Part shown: positions 15,570 to 24,148 of the stretch, piece after piece | Numbering within the stretch: the stretch's first letter is position 1 | Layout: each line of letters begins with the position of its first letter | Assembly (NCBI GenBank): GCA_030841965.1 | Contig: JAUUSJ010000035.1 | Span: 1-31,777, forward strand | Reading direction: 5' to 3' | Source: Blautia sp. | GTDB lineage: Bacteria; Bacillota; Clostridia; Lachnospirales; Lachnospiraceae | Length of the DNA: 31,777 nucleotides | The notes under the pieces: model-generated | Databases searched by the model: none | What the model was told of the DNA's origin: nothing | The model's input: the letters and a program-made list of their open reading frames with translations, nothing else | Position numbers and translations under genes: made by a program

Positions 15570-16616
15570 TTATTTCATATTTCTGATATTAATCATTTTT
15601 CCACCTGTAAGATAACTCTTAAGGTCGTCATAACCTATCTCAACAGATGTTCGCATAGTATCACAAGATGTTCCAGCAAGATGAGAAGTTAAAGTAATAT
15701 TATCAAGAGTAAGATATGGATGATCTTCTGGAAGTGGTTCTACATCATATACATCAATTGCAGCACCGCCAATTGTCTTATTCTTAAGAGCTTCAACCAA
15801 AGCATCTGTCTCTACAAGACCTGACCTCGCAGTATTAATAAAGTAAGCTGTCTCTTTCATCTTATCGAATCTCTCTTTTGTCATGAATTTTTCTGTCATA
15901 TCAGAGAGACGAAGGTGCATGGATACAAAGTCAGAACGTTCAAGAAGTTCATCTAAGGATACTACCTTGACACCTTCTGCCTCAAGTTTTTCTGCAGGAG
16001 TAAATGGATCATAAACAATTACTTCACTTTCAAATCCACTTAACCTCTTAGCAACACGACTTCCAATATATCCATAACCAATTAAACCTACTGTACAATT
16101 ACGCATGTTATGGATATACTCCTGATTTGTATACTTTTTACACCATTTTCCTTCAAAAATCATTTTATGGCTTCTTGCAATATTTTTATTTTCTGCAACC
16201 ATCATACCAACTGTAAAATCAGCAACTGCATCGGCACTTCTCCAAGGTGCATTGATAAGAGGAATACCTTTTTCGGTAAGATAAGATACATCTGCATTTT
16301 CAAAACCACCTCGAAGAACTGCTGCAACTTTAAGGTTTTTACACTTATCAATGACATGTTTGTTAATAGAAGCAACATGAACAACGATAATATCTTTATC
16401 CTCACAAGCATCTAAAAGATTCTGACAATCAGGAGCCGCATCAATGCCATTCTGTTCAATGAGAAGCATGCGATCTGTGATTGGTCCCATAGCATACATG
16501 TCCGTATCTTCAACAAGGGTAACCTCTGCTCCATACTGCTCTAAATCTTTCATCTGTTCCATAAGTTCTTTTGTTATTCCACCATCGTATACACATAAAA
16601 TTTTAGTTTTACTCAT
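15570..16616 (-). CDS. D-isomer-specific 2-hydroxyacid dehydrogenase (paralogue 1)
   Basis: This 348-residue NAD-dependent dehydrogenase belongs to the phosphoglycerate dehydrogenase-like family. The nucleotide-binding motif GYGYIG is at 180-185, with Asp203 (VYDPF) at the end of beta-2 favouring NAD. The catalytic triad is Arg264 (NTARSGLV), Glu293 (DVYDVEPLPEDHP) and His312 (TSHLAG). The C-terminus ends SYLTGGKMINIRNMK. A second, clearly related gene lies at 19277 in the same operon. The pair probably acts on successive or stereoisomeric phosphorylated intermediates made by the FGGY kinase. The gene is not serA-like in length (no ACT domain). Confidence 0.88.
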   Translation of the reverse strand: MSKTKILCVYDGGITKELMEQMKDLEQYGAEVTLVEDTDMYAMGPITDRMLLIEQNGIDAAPDCQNLLDACEDKDIIVVHVASINKHVIDKCKNLKVAAVLRGGFENADVSYLTEKGIPLINAPWRSADAVADFTVGMMVAENKNIARSHKMIFEGKWCKKYTNQEYIHNMRNCTVGLIGYGYIGSRVAKRLSGFESEVIVYDPFTPAEKLEAEGVKVVSLDELLERSDFVSMHLRLSDMTEKFMTKERFDKMKETAYFINTARSGLVETDALVEALKNKTIGGAAIDVYDVEPLPEDHPYLTLDNITLTSHLAGTSCDTMRTSVEIGYDDLKSYLTGGKMINIRNMK

Positions 16617-16710
16617 TTTCTTTTCCCACTTTCTTATATTTCATTTATATTGCCTTTTTGATTAAATTACATAATTCAATTTATATTGTCATTTTTATAA
16701 AAACTTAAAT

Positions 16711-18222
16711 TTACAATTCATTCCAATATGCTGTCATGATTTCATTGATTCTAGTCCATGTCTTATATTTTTCTTCAAGTACTTTATACGTTGATTCATC
16801 AGGCATTACTGGGTCTTTAATTTTTACTGCACAAGCAAATGCATCCTCATAATCTTTATATACACCTGCTCCAATCCCTGCCACAATAGCTACTCCAAGT
16901 GCTCCTGTCTCGTCACAGTCAACACCAGAAATCGGAGTCTGAAGTACATTAGCAAATACCTGATTCCACACAGGACTCTTAGAGGTTCCACCAGTAAAAC
17001 GAATGGATTTCAAAGGCAAACCAGCTGCTTTCAGGAAATCAATATGATATTTATGGATAAATGCCACTCCTTCTGCCACTGCATAACAAATTTCTGCATA
17101 AGATGTATTCTGGTCAATATTAAAAAAGTTCGCCTTTGCATTCACATGAATACTTGGCTGAGCTACAAAGGGACTAAAAATCACCTTACTATCGGCAGGA
17201 TTAATAGAAGAAATTAATTCATCCAGTACCTGATAAAAAGAAATATTTCTCTCATTAGCAATCAATTTTGCCTGTCCACCAAGAGCTTTCGTAAACCATT
17301 CGTAATTTGTTCCACTAGCTCCTGTATAAGAACAATTTAAATATTCACCTTTATAAATATAAGGCATATTGGAAGATGCATTCGGAATAATCTTATCTGA
17401 ATGTGTCTCATTGATACACCAACTTCCTGCAATTCCTGTATAAACCCCCTCGCCTGTTGCACCAGAGCCAACTAAACATGCAAGAATATCCATCATACCA
17501 GCTGCTACAGGAGTTCCCTCCATCAATCCAGTCACACTTGCTGCTACATTTGTAACAGTGCCCACAATGTCTGTAGGCTCATTTGCCAATTTAGGAAGCG
17601 CATCATATAGCTCCTCAATTCCATACAATTCCAAAAGTTCTCGTGAGTATTCCATCGTATCCATATCTACCATAAAGGAACCACCAAATACGTTTAAATC
17701 TGTAGCAAATACACCCGTCAGTTTGTACATAATATAATCTTTAAACATCAATATACCACCGATTTTGTCATAGGTTTCACGTTCATGTTCTTTGTACCAG
17801 CGTAAAATTGGTCCAGGTTCACCTGCAAAAAGTGTTCCCTTTACAATTTCATTAATCCTATCATAAGTTCCTTCCTTCTTATACAAATCAATGATATCAT
17901 TTGCTCTATAATCCTGAGAGAAACATCCTGGAGCAATAGTCTCTCCACTCTTACCTACGAATACCAAACCATTTCCAAAAGAAGTTACACCAATCCCTTT
18001 AATATCTTTCGCTTCAATATTTGCCAAATTAATGGCTTCCTGTATACATGTAGCAATTAAATTCCATAATTCATCTACATCGAACTCCTCAAAGCCTTCT
18101 CCTCTTTTCTTAAATTTCGTACTTGGTGTTGCCGCTGTTGATACTACTGTTCCATTTCTATCAAATATAACTACTTTACTTGATGTATTACCTGCATCAA
18201 TTCCTATTAAATATTGTTTCAT
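16711..18222 (-). CDS. FGGY-family carbohydrate kinase (not GlpK)
   Basis: This 503-residue two-domain ATP-dependent kinase has an N-terminal phosphate-binding loop GIDAGNTSSKVVIFD (7-21). The catalytic Asp is Asp245 in GMMDI. The C-terminal adenosine-binding motif is FTGGTSKSPVWNQVFANV (409-426), followed by ETGALGVAIVAGIGAGVY. The loops differ from glycerol kinase; overall it resembles the L-xylulose/erythritol/autoinducer-2 kinase branch. It therefore likely phosphorylates a ketose, tetritol or related small polyol that enters through the GlpF-like channel. It is 18 bp after the aldolase gene, so the two are tightly co-expressed. Automatic labels such as autoinducer-2 kinase or glycerol kinase would be unsafe. 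Confidence 0.88.
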   Translation of the reverse strand: MKQYLIGIDAGNTSSKVVIFDRNGTVVSTAATPSTKFKKRGEGFEEFDVDELWNLIATCIQEAINLANIEAKDIKGIGVTSFGNGLVFVGKSGETIAPGCFSQDYRANDIIDLYKKEGTYDRINEIVKGTLFAGEPGPILRWYKEHERETYDKIGGILMFKDYIMYKLTGVFATDLNVFGGSFMVDMDTMEYSRELLELYGIEELYDALPKLANEPTDIVGTVTNVAASVTGLMEGTPVAAGMMDILACLVGSGATGEGVYTGIAGSWCINETHSDKIIPNASSNMPYIYKGEYLNCSYTGASGTNYEWFTKALGGQAKLIANERNISFYQVLDELISSINPADSKVIFSPFVAQPSIHVNAKANFFNIDQNTSYAEICYAVAEGVAFIHKYHIDFLKAAGLPLKSIRFTGGTSKSPVWNQVFANVLQTPISGVDCDETGALGVAIVAGIGAGVYKDYEDAFACAVKIKDPVMPDESTYKVLEEKYKTWTRINEIMTAYWNEL

Positions 18223-18240
18223 AACCTTCCCCCACCTTTA

Positions 18241-19125
18241 TCAAGCTTTTCCTACTGAACCACATAATTCAATTTTTTCTTTTACAACTTCTTTTACAGC
18301 CTTCAATGGCTCAATATTTGCTTTACTAGGCCAAATCGCAAGAGTTCCTGAAGTATCAAGTTTATTCTTAAGTTCTGAATAATAAGCACTTAACATTTCC
18401 GAATAAATATTCAATTTACAAATTCCTTTTTGAATTGCTTCTTTGATCTGGTCATCTGGTGTACCAGAACCACCATGCATAACCATCGGAACTTTGGAGA
18501 TTGCATTTAATTTATCAAGGTGATCAAAACGAAGTTGCGGAGTATGTACATATACGCCATGAGAAGTTCCTACTGCCACTGCCAGACAATCCACACCTGT
18601 CTCCTCAACAAAGCGCATCAACTCTTCTGGATTAGTAAGATAATCATCTGGATTATCATACTCTTCATCCTTCTTAAGTTCTCCAGATATAATACCATCA
18701 CCTACATGTCCAAGTTCTGCTTCCACTGTAACACCATGTGCATGGGCATAATCTACCGCCTCTTTACTAAGACGAATATTCTCCTCCAATGAACAAGTAG
18801 AAGCATCATACATGACAGAAGTGAAACCAGCATCAATACATCTCTTTAGAAAATCCATATCTGTTGCATGATCCAAATGAAGACATACAGGGACTGAAGC
18901 ATTCTCAGCCATTTTACGGAGCGCATATGTCCAATAATCAAGCATTCCTTCATTTCCTTGCACAAGATCTGGAGTAAGACCCATTATAATTACCGGAGAT
19001 TTCTTTTCTTCTGCAGCTTCTATAATGGCGATAGCCATTTCAAGTGTGGATGCATCAAACGCACCTACACAATATTTCTCTTTTCTTGCTTTTTCAAGCA
19101 TATCTTTTATATTTACTAATGACAT
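18241..19125 (-). CDS. Class II (zinc) aldolase, FbaA/GatY-like
   Basis: This 294-residue zinc aldolase has Asp85-His86 (CLHLDHATD), the conserved VEAELGHVGD (134-143), the zinc ligand His189 (GTSHGVY), and the zinc ligand His217 with phosphate-binding GGSG (MHGGSGTPDDQ), followed by KLNIYSE. It would split a phosphorylated ketose to a triose phosphate plus an aldehyde. It is only distantly similar to the aldolase at 5204 and, unlike that one, has canonical motif residues. It follows the kinase-first logic of the operon: import, phosphorylation, oxidation, cleavage. If cleavage yields dihydroxyacetone phosphate, glycerol 3-phosphate could follow and act on GlpP. Confidence 0.9.
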   Translation of the reverse strand: MSLVNIKDMLEKARKEKYCVGAFDASTLEMAIAIIEAAEEKKSPVIIMGLTPDLVQGNEGMLDYWTYALRKMAENASVPVCLHLDHATDMDFLKRCIDAGFTSVMYDASTCSLEENIRLSKEAVDYAHAHGVTVEAELGHVGDGIISGELKKDEEYDNPDDYLTNPEELMRFVEETGVDCLAVAVGTSHGVYVHTPQLRFDHLDKLNAISKVPMVMHGGSGTPDDQIKEAIQKGICKLNIYSEMLSAYYSELKNKLDTSGTLAIWPSKANIEPLKAVKEVVKEKIELCGSVGKA

Positions 19126-19276
19126 TGTATTTTCCTTTCTTTCTCTACATTTATTTGTTGTTCAAATATATTTAAAAATTCCGTTATTTTATGTGCAATA
19201 GACTTTTTATTCTTAAACTAACTTCTCCAAAATTTTTACAAAGAGACATTATCTCATCACCATTCCACCACTAGCA

Positions 19277-20284
19277 TCAAATATAATTCCTGTATAAATA
19301 ATCCTTTATATTTTTTGCTAGCAATTTGGGCGAATTAAGAAATGCATCTGTTGTACCTCCAGCAAGATGAGGGGTTATAGTTACGTTATCCAGTGTTACC
19401 AACGGATACTCTTTTCCAGGTGGTTCACTGTCATAAACATCAATGGCAGCACCCTTTATCTCCTTATTTTTAAGAGCTTTATATAAAGCCTGCTCATCAA
19501 CAAGTCCAGATCTTGCAGTATTGATTAAATAACTTTCTCGACGCATCTTCGATAGTGTATTCGCATTCATAATTCTTTGTGTCTCTTTTGTAAGACGCAT
19601 ATGCAAAGTCACAAACATAGACTCCTTTAACAATTCGTCTAAGGATGTCAACTTAACATATTCCGGTACTTCACTTACATATGGATCATATACCAATATA
19701 TCCACATCAAAACCATAAAGTCTTTTCGCTACTTTGCGCCCAATGGCTCCAAATCCTATGATTCCTACTGTCTTCCCTTCAAGGTCTGGTACCATATTTG
19801 CATTATCATAATCCCTAATCCAATTTCCTTCCTTTAGATTTTTATGAGCTTTTGCTATATTTCGGCACTCTGCAATCAACATACCAACAGTAAAATCTGC
19901 AACTGCCGTGGCATTTCTACCACTAGTATTGAAAACTTGAATTCCTTTTGTAGCTGCATATTCCTGATTGATATTTTCTACCCCACCTCTCAAAACTCCT
20001 ATAACTTTTAAATTATGGCAGTAATCTATAACTGCTTTATTTATTGGACAAAACTGTGTAATAATCATGTCAGCATCTTTCACACTATCCAAAATATATT
20101 GAGGTACTTCTACTGACTCACTTCCTTGGGTTTCCACAATTAAGTTAATATGCTGAAGTTCTTCGTAACTATCCAAATTCCATTGAATTGTACGAACCTC
20201 ATGACCTTCTTTCTCAAGAATATCAAAGCCTTCTTTTATATATTGTTGTGGTATTAATAAATCTCCAATTCCAACAATTACCAT
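19277..20284 (-). CDS. D-2-hydroxyacid dehydrogenase (paralogue 2), likely frameshifted C-terminus
   Basis: This 335-residue NAD-dependent dehydrogenase, paralogous to the gene at 15570, is the first gene of the operon. It has the Rossmann motif GFGAIG (177-182), Asp200 in VYDPY, and catalytic Arg258 (NTARSGLV), Glu287 (DVYDSEPPG) and His306 (TPHLAGG). ATG at 20284 has GAGGAG nine bases upstream; an in-frame extension to 20371 is leader. The protein ends DYLYRNYI. If one T near 19294 is removed, the frame continues as DYLTGIIFDASGGMVMR to a stop at 19249-19251, restoring the YLTG seen at the end of paralogue 1. A one-base insertion has probably cut the tail, but all catalytic residues are intact. 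Confidence 0.85.
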   Translation of the reverse strand: MVIVGIGDLLIPQQYIKEGFDILEKEGHEVRTIQWNLDSYEELQHINLIVETQGSESVEVPQYILDSVKDADMIITQFCPINKAVIDYCHNLKVIGVLRGGVENINQEYAATKGIQVFNTSGRNATAVADFTVGMLIAECRNIAKAHKNLKEGNWIRDYDNANMVPDLEGKTVGIIGFGAIGRKVAKRLYGFDVDILVYDPYVSEVPEYVKLTSLDELLKESMFVTLHMRLTKETQRIMNANTLSKMRRESYLINTARSGLVDEQALYKALKNKEIKGAAIDVYDSEPPGKEYPLVTLDNVTITPHLAGGTTDAFLNSPKLLAKNIKDYLYRNYI

Positions 20285-20409
20285 ATTATGTTTCTCCTCA
20301 ATTATTATTTCAGTATTCAGCTTTCTTAAAGGTGCACCATCCAAACAAAACTTTAAACTGATTTTTATCAACTTGTAACAAATACAACAAACAACTTATT
20401 GACCCCATA

Positions 20410-20436
20410 CTTTCTCCTCAGGGGCTGTAGAGAAAG
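20410..20436. other. Second leader hairpin of the GlpP-type operon
   Basis: CTTTCTCCTCAG pairs with CTGTAGAGAAAG (10 of 12 positions) around a GGG loop. It lies between the leader terminator and the first start codon. It might be part of the antitermination switch or protect the 5' end of read-through mRNA. Confidence 0.45.
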
Positions 20437-20443
20437 CCATGAT

Positions 20444-20493
20444 AAAATAAAAAAGCGACTATAATCCAAGATACTCTCTTGAACTATAATCGC
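20444..20493 (-). terminator. Leader terminator (attenuator) of the GlpP-type operon
   Basis: On the minus strand, a continuous 17-bp stem (complement of 20477-20493 paired with complement of 20455-20471, three G-U pairs, five-base loop) is followed directly by TTTTTTATTTT. It lies about 55 bases after the inferred transcription start and about 160 bases before the first ATG, so it stops transcription of the operon unless antiterminated. The G-U pairs form only in the minus-strand RNA, showing its direction. Confidence 0.85.
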
Positions 20494-20554
20494 ATTCAAA
20501 TCACCATACAATTAACTATTTTGTTGTAATAAGTGCTAATCACTTTGTATGTTC

Positions 20555-20583
20555 AATATATCATGATATGTGAATTTTGTCAA
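20555..20583 (-). promoter_or_regulatory. Sigma-A promoter of the GlpP-type operon
   Basis: TTGACA (20578-20583) and TATATT (20555-20560) on the minus strand are spaced by 17 bp. Transcription would start near 20548. A small palindrome AAGTG-ATTAG-CACTT follows at about 20530-20545. Confidence 0.85.
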
Positions 20584-20600
20584 TTATTTTTTTAATAGAT

Positions 20601-20691
20601 AGCATAAAATTTTTACAAGAAAAAACAGAAAAATCACATTGAAACTATTGTAGTAGTTATCCTTATAAAAAAGAATTTTAAAATTTATAAA
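20601..20691 (+). repeat. Left extension of repeat copy 3
   Basis: This A/T-rich arm starts AGCATAAAATTTTTACAAG and passes through GAAACTATTGTAGTAGTTAT and CTTATAAAAAA. It aligns with 28107-28185 in front of copy 4. Copy 2 appears to lack it. Its left end almost touches the promoter of the GlpP-type operon. Confidence 0.7.
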
Positions 20692-20910
20692 GTTTTGCCA
20701 ACACACAGCGAAGAGAGGTAGAAGATATGTCCTCAAAAAACGATAGAGAGTGGAGCGGTTTTTCGATATACTTAGCTTTGTCGCTGGAGCACTGTCTGAG
20801 CAGCGTAGCTGCGAGTTTGCGGGAAGCGACAAAAATCAGCGTATGTCGAAAAACCGTGGGAACGAACGTGTTTTTTGAGGCCATATCTTCTACCTCTCTT
20901 TGCGTCTGTC
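20692..20910 (+). repeat. Dispersed nested palindrome, copy 3
   Basis: The copy runs from GTTTTGCCAACACACAG to GCGTCTGTC. Outer arms GAGGTAGAAGATATG and CATATCTTCTACCTC are complementary but differ from those of copies 2 and 4. The inner helix has GTCGC/GCGAC where all other copies have GCCGC/GCGGC, a compensated change. The apical hairpin is GCAGC-GTA-GCTGC. Extra CGTCTGT units follow to about 20935. It lies between the nrdG stop (20983) and the promoter of the next operon. Confidence 0.93.
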
Positions 20911-20982
20911 TTCGCGTCTGTATTCACGTCTGTCTCCACTCCCCAAATTATCCAAATTTCACACTACCTCTTAATCTTCTTC

Positions 20983-21468
20983 TCATTTAGAAAGCGCAAT
21001 AATCCTCTGATTTCTACTCCCTCGAAATTGCAGACTTATATCCTTCTGCTCTTCTATAAACTCACCGTCCACTAACGTATCAATATAAGATAGCATCTCC
21101 TTGGTGACATCCGTATAAACCTTTCCGCCCTCTATCAAATCCACATCATAGAGATAACCCGTATAGCACCATATCGTCTTCTCTGGATAAGTCTCCCTCA
21201 CTTTTTTCAAAAGCTTTACAACCTCCACCTGATTTTCCGGCTCGAACGGTTCTCCTCCGAGCACAGTAAATCCTGCGATATAATCTGGCTTTAATGCCTC
21301 TAAAATCTCTCGCTCTGTCTCCTTCGTATAAGGCTTCCCATACTGAAAATCCCATGTCTCCGCATTAAAACAGCCCTTACAGTGATGACGACATCCTGAC
21401 ACAAAAAGGCTTACTCTCACCCCTGGTCCATCGGCAATATCATATTTTTTTATTGTTCCATAATTCAT
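20983..21468 (-). CDS. nrdG: Anaerobic ribonucleotide reductase activating protein
   Basis: This 161-residue radical-SAM enzyme installs the glycyl radical on NrdD under anaerobic conditions. The iron-sulfur motif is CRHHCKGC (CxxxCxxC), followed by the NAETWDF segment typical of NrdG. The SAM-binding GGEPF (VLGGEPFEPEN) is present, and the C-terminal LQFRGSRNQRII is highly characteristic. ATG at 21468 gives the family start MNYGTIKK; a GTG at 21477 lies closer to the AGAGGA ribosome site and cannot be excluded. It is downstream of nrdD in the same orientation with a hairpin between them. Confidence 0.95.
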   Translation of the reverse strand: MNYGTIKKYDIADGPGVRVSLFVSGCRHHCKGCFNAETWDFQYGKPYTKETEREILEALKPDYIAGFTVLGGEPFEPENQVEVVKLLKKVRETYPEKTIWCYTGYLYDVDLIEGGKVYTDVTKEMLSYIDTLVDGEFIEEQKDISLQFRGSRNQRIIALSK

Positions 21469-21542
21469 TATTTTCACCAATCCTCTTTCCTTTTATTCTC
21501 ACTTCTTTCTTAAAATCTGTGAAACCAAAATTTATGCTAGAA

Positions 21543-21569
21543 AAGTCGGCTGCCATATACAGCCGACTT
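21543..21569 (-). other. Hairpin between nrdD and nrdG
   Basis: AAGTCGGCTG and CAGCCGACTT form a perfect 10-bp stem with a seven-base loop, directly after the nrdD stop. Only TTTTC follows on the minus strand, so it is a weak or partial terminator. It would lower the amount of activase relative to reductase. Confidence 0.6.
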
Positions 21570-21579
21570 ATATTATCTT

Positions 21580-23775
21580 CTACAAATGTAGTACTCTATC
21601 TTTAATCTCCTGTGTTCTTCCCTGATTCCAAAATTGTGTTCCGATATATCCACAAGTTCTTCTCGCCACAAACATTTTATTCTGGTCTCGATTGCCGCAA
21701 TTTGGACATTCCCAGATAAGCTTTCCAGACTCCTCTTCCTTAATCAGAATCTCTCCGTCATATCCACATTCCTCGCAGAAATCACTCTTTGTATTAAGCT
21801 CCGCATACATAATATTTTCATAGATAAATTTCATAACGGACAAGACAGCTGGGATATTATTTTGCATATTTGGAACCTCGACATAGCTGATTGCTCCGCC
21901 TGGAGATAATTTCTGAAAATCAGCCTCGAATTTTAATTTCTCAAATGCATTTATCTCCTCCGTTACATGAACATGATAGCTATTCGTGATATAGTTTTTA
22001 TCAGTCACTCCCTCGATAATTCCAAAACGTTTTTGTAGGCATTTTGCAAATTTATAGGTCGTGGACTCCATCGGCGTTCCGTATACGGAGTAGCTAATAT
22101 GCTCCGCCTCCTTCCACTCCTTGCATTTATCATTCAATTTCTGCATAACAGCGAGAGAAAATTCTCTTCCCTCCTCGGTTGTATGAGATTTGCCAAGCAT
22201 TCTCACGCACATTTCATAGAGTCCCGCATATCCAAGAGAAATGGTCGAATACCCATCGTACAATAATTTATCTATCTTTTCTCCCTTTTTCAATCGAGCG
22301 AGTGCACCGTACTGCCAAAGAATCGGTGCGACATCGGAGATTGTGCCGAGCAATCTCTCATGACGACAACGAAGTGCTCTGTGACAAAGCTCCAATCTCT
22401 CCTCCAAAATCTCCCAGAACTTATCCATATCTCCGTAGGAGGAACAGGCGACATCGACTAAGTTGATTGTGACAACGCCCTGGTTAAATCGTCCATAAAA
22501 CTTATGGCTTCCATCTGGATTTCTCTGACTATCCTCCACCGTGAGGAAGGAGCGACATCCCATACAAGGATAGACATCCCCCTGCTTTAATTCCTTCATA
22601 ATCTTGGCAGAAATATAATCTGGAACCATACGTTTCGCCGTACATTTGGCGGCGAGCTCTGTCAAATACCAGTACTTGGAATCTTCTGTGATATTATCCT
22701 CGTCTAATACATAGATAAGCTTTGGAAATGCTGGTGTAATCCAGACGCCTTTTTCATTTTTTACGCCCTGCATTCTCTGCTTTAAAACTTCCTCGATAAG
22801 AAGTGCCAAGTCATCTCTCGTCTTTCCCTCTGGAACCTCATCCAGATACATAAATACTGTGACAAATGGCGCCTGTCCGTTACAAGTCATAAGTGTGATA
22901 AGCTGGTACTGAATGGTCTGAATTCCACTCTTAATCTCTGAGAGCAATCTCTTTTCCACAATTTTTCCAATAATCTCTTCATCCATGCTCTCTCCACATT
23001 CTCTTCTTTCTTCTAGCACCTGGTCACGCAATTTCTTTCTGCTAATATCGACAAATGGTGCTAAATGAGCCAATGTAAAGGATTGTCCTCCGTACTGGTT
23101 ACTTGCCACCTGCGCCACAATCTGCGTCGTTACATTACATGCCGTGAAGAAACTATGTGGCTTTTCAATCAAAGTATCACTAATGACAGTTCCATTTTGA
23201 AGCATATCCTCCAAGTTAATCAAATCGCAGTTATGCTCCTTTTGAGCGAAATAATCGGAGTCATGAAAATGGATAATTCCCGCCTCATGTGCTCTCACGA
23301 CCTCCTCTGGAAGCAAAATACGCTTGGACAAATCTTTGCTGACCTCTCCCGCCATATAATCACGCTGTGTGGAATTAATGACTGGATTTTTATTGGAGTT
23401 TTCCTGCTTTACCTCTTCATTTATATGCTCAATTAAGGCAAGTATTCCATTATCTGTCGTATTGGATTTTCTGGCAATCTCTCTCTTATAGCGATACCGA
23501 ACGTATTTTTGAGCGACCTCATATCCTCGCATCTGCATAATTCCTGTCTCAACCATATCTTGGATATCTTCCACATTGACTGCGTGAGACATATTTTCAA
23601 CCTTCTCTGCAATCTCCTCAGCCACAGCGCCAATCTGGTATTCATTCAGCTTATGAATATTGTCAACCTCTCCGTTTGCCTTTCTCACTGCGTTTGTAAT
23701 CTTTCTAACATCAAAGCTAACTTCCGTTCCATTCCTCTTAATTACTTTATTTTTCACTCTAATCGTTGCTGTCAT
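21580..23775 (-). CDS. nrdD: Anaerobic (class III) ribonucleoside-triphosphate reductase
   Basis: This 731-residue glycyl-radical enzyme makes deoxyribonucleotides without oxygen. An ATP-cone occupies about residues 5-95 (KVIKRNGTEVSFDVRKI and following). The ten-stranded barrel contains FHDSDYFAQKEHNCDLINLEDML and FTLAHLAPFVDISR. The C-terminal zinc site is CEECGYDG plus CPNCGNRDQ, and the radical loop is RRTCGYIG, with the radical glycine near residue 709, ending close to DRVLHL. ATG at 23775 has GGGAG upstream. NrdR-type boxes lie upstream (24003-24049), as usual for nrd operons. Confidence 0.96.
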   Translation of the reverse strand: MTATIRVKNKVIKRNGTEVSFDVRKITNAVRKANGEVDNIHKLNEYQIGAVAEEIAEKVENMSHAVNVEDIQDMVETGIMQMRGYEVAQKYVRYRYKREIARKSNTTDNGILALIEHINEEVKQENSNKNPVINSTQRDYMAGEVSKDLSKRILLPEEVVRAHEAGIIHFHDSDYFAQKEHNCDLINLEDMLQNGTVISDTLIEKPHSFFTACNVTTQIVAQVASNQYGGQSFTLAHLAPFVDISRKKLRDQVLEERRECGESMDEEIIGKIVEKRLLSEIKSGIQTIQYQLITLMTCNGQAPFVTVFMYLDEVPEGKTRDDLALLIEEVLKQRMQGVKNEKGVWITPAFPKLIYVLDEDNITEDSKYWYLTELAAKCTAKRMVPDYISAKIMKELKQGDVYPCMGCRSFLTVEDSQRNPDGSHKFYGRFNQGVVTINLVDVACSSYGDMDKFWEILEERLELCHRALRCRHERLLGTISDVAPILWQYGALARLKKGEKIDKLLYDGYSTISLGYAGLYEMCVRMLGKSHTTEEGREFSLAVMQKLNDKCKEWKEAEHISYSVYGTPMESTTYKFAKCLQKRFGIIEGVTDKNYITNSYHVHVTEEINAFEKLKFEADFQKLSPGGAISYVEVPNMQNNIPAVLSVMKFIYENIMYAELNTKSDFCEECGYDGEILIKEEESGKLIWECPNCGNRDQNKMFVARRTCGYIGTQFWNQGRTQEIKDRVLHL

Positions 23776-23871
23776 CTTCTCTCCCACCTCTTCTTCTTTT
23801 TTACAGTCATCATAAAATATAAGTTCCTACTCGATTTATTTACAAAACAAAAGCGTTTTTCTGAATAATAA

Positions 23872-23887
23872 CCACTATATCTTGTAT
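23872..23887. promoter_or_regulatory. Possible third NrdR box
   Basis: CCACTATATCTTGTAT resembles the ACACTATATATTGTGT NrdR consensus. It has no partner at the usual one-box spacing and lies closer to the nrdD start, so it is weaker than the pair at 24003-24049. Confidence 0.35.
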
Positions 23888-24002
23888 GATACCTTCGCCA
23901 GTTATTATCTCTCCCGAAAAGTCTCTTGCTGCCAAGCCCTCTGCTTTTCAGGCGAAAACCGCTTATTTCCTATATCTTCGACCATTTTGATATTTGAAAA
24001 AT

Positions 24003-24049
24003 TCACAATATCTTGTAAACTTTTGACATATCAAAACTATATATTGTGT
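24003..24049. promoter_or_regulatory. Tandem NrdR boxes upstream of nrdD
   Basis: Box TCACAATATCTTGTAA (24003-24018) and box AAACTATATATTGTGT (24034-24049) are separated by 15 bp, giving a 31-bp period that is standard for NrdR operator pairs. A plausible minus-strand promoter (TTGATA at 24029-24034, TATTGT at 24005-24010, 18-bp spacer) overlaps them, so bound NrdR would block RNA polymerase. Confidence 0.75.
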
Positions 24050-24095
24050 TTCGTACATGAACTATATTACCGCAAAAGAGGAGTCTTGGCAAGAG

Positions 24096-24148
24096 AAAAA
24101 ACTGCCTAATATCTCACAAAATTCTCTGTGAAATTCTAGGCAGTTTTT
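24096..24148. terminator. Bidirectional terminator downstream of the NRAMP-like gene
   Basis: AAAAACTGCCTA pairs with TAGGCAGTTTTT, with an inner imperfect helix (TCACA/TGTGA) toward the loop. On the minus strand it ends in TTTTTT, on the plus strand in TTTTT, so it works in both directions. It closes the lyase-transporter operon. Confidence 0.8.

Noticed and set aside
16711..18222. Calling the FGGY kinase GlpK or LsrK
   Set aside because: The nucleotide fold is shared by the whole family, but the substrate loops do not match glycerol kinase, and no other Lsr genes are present; only the family name is safe.
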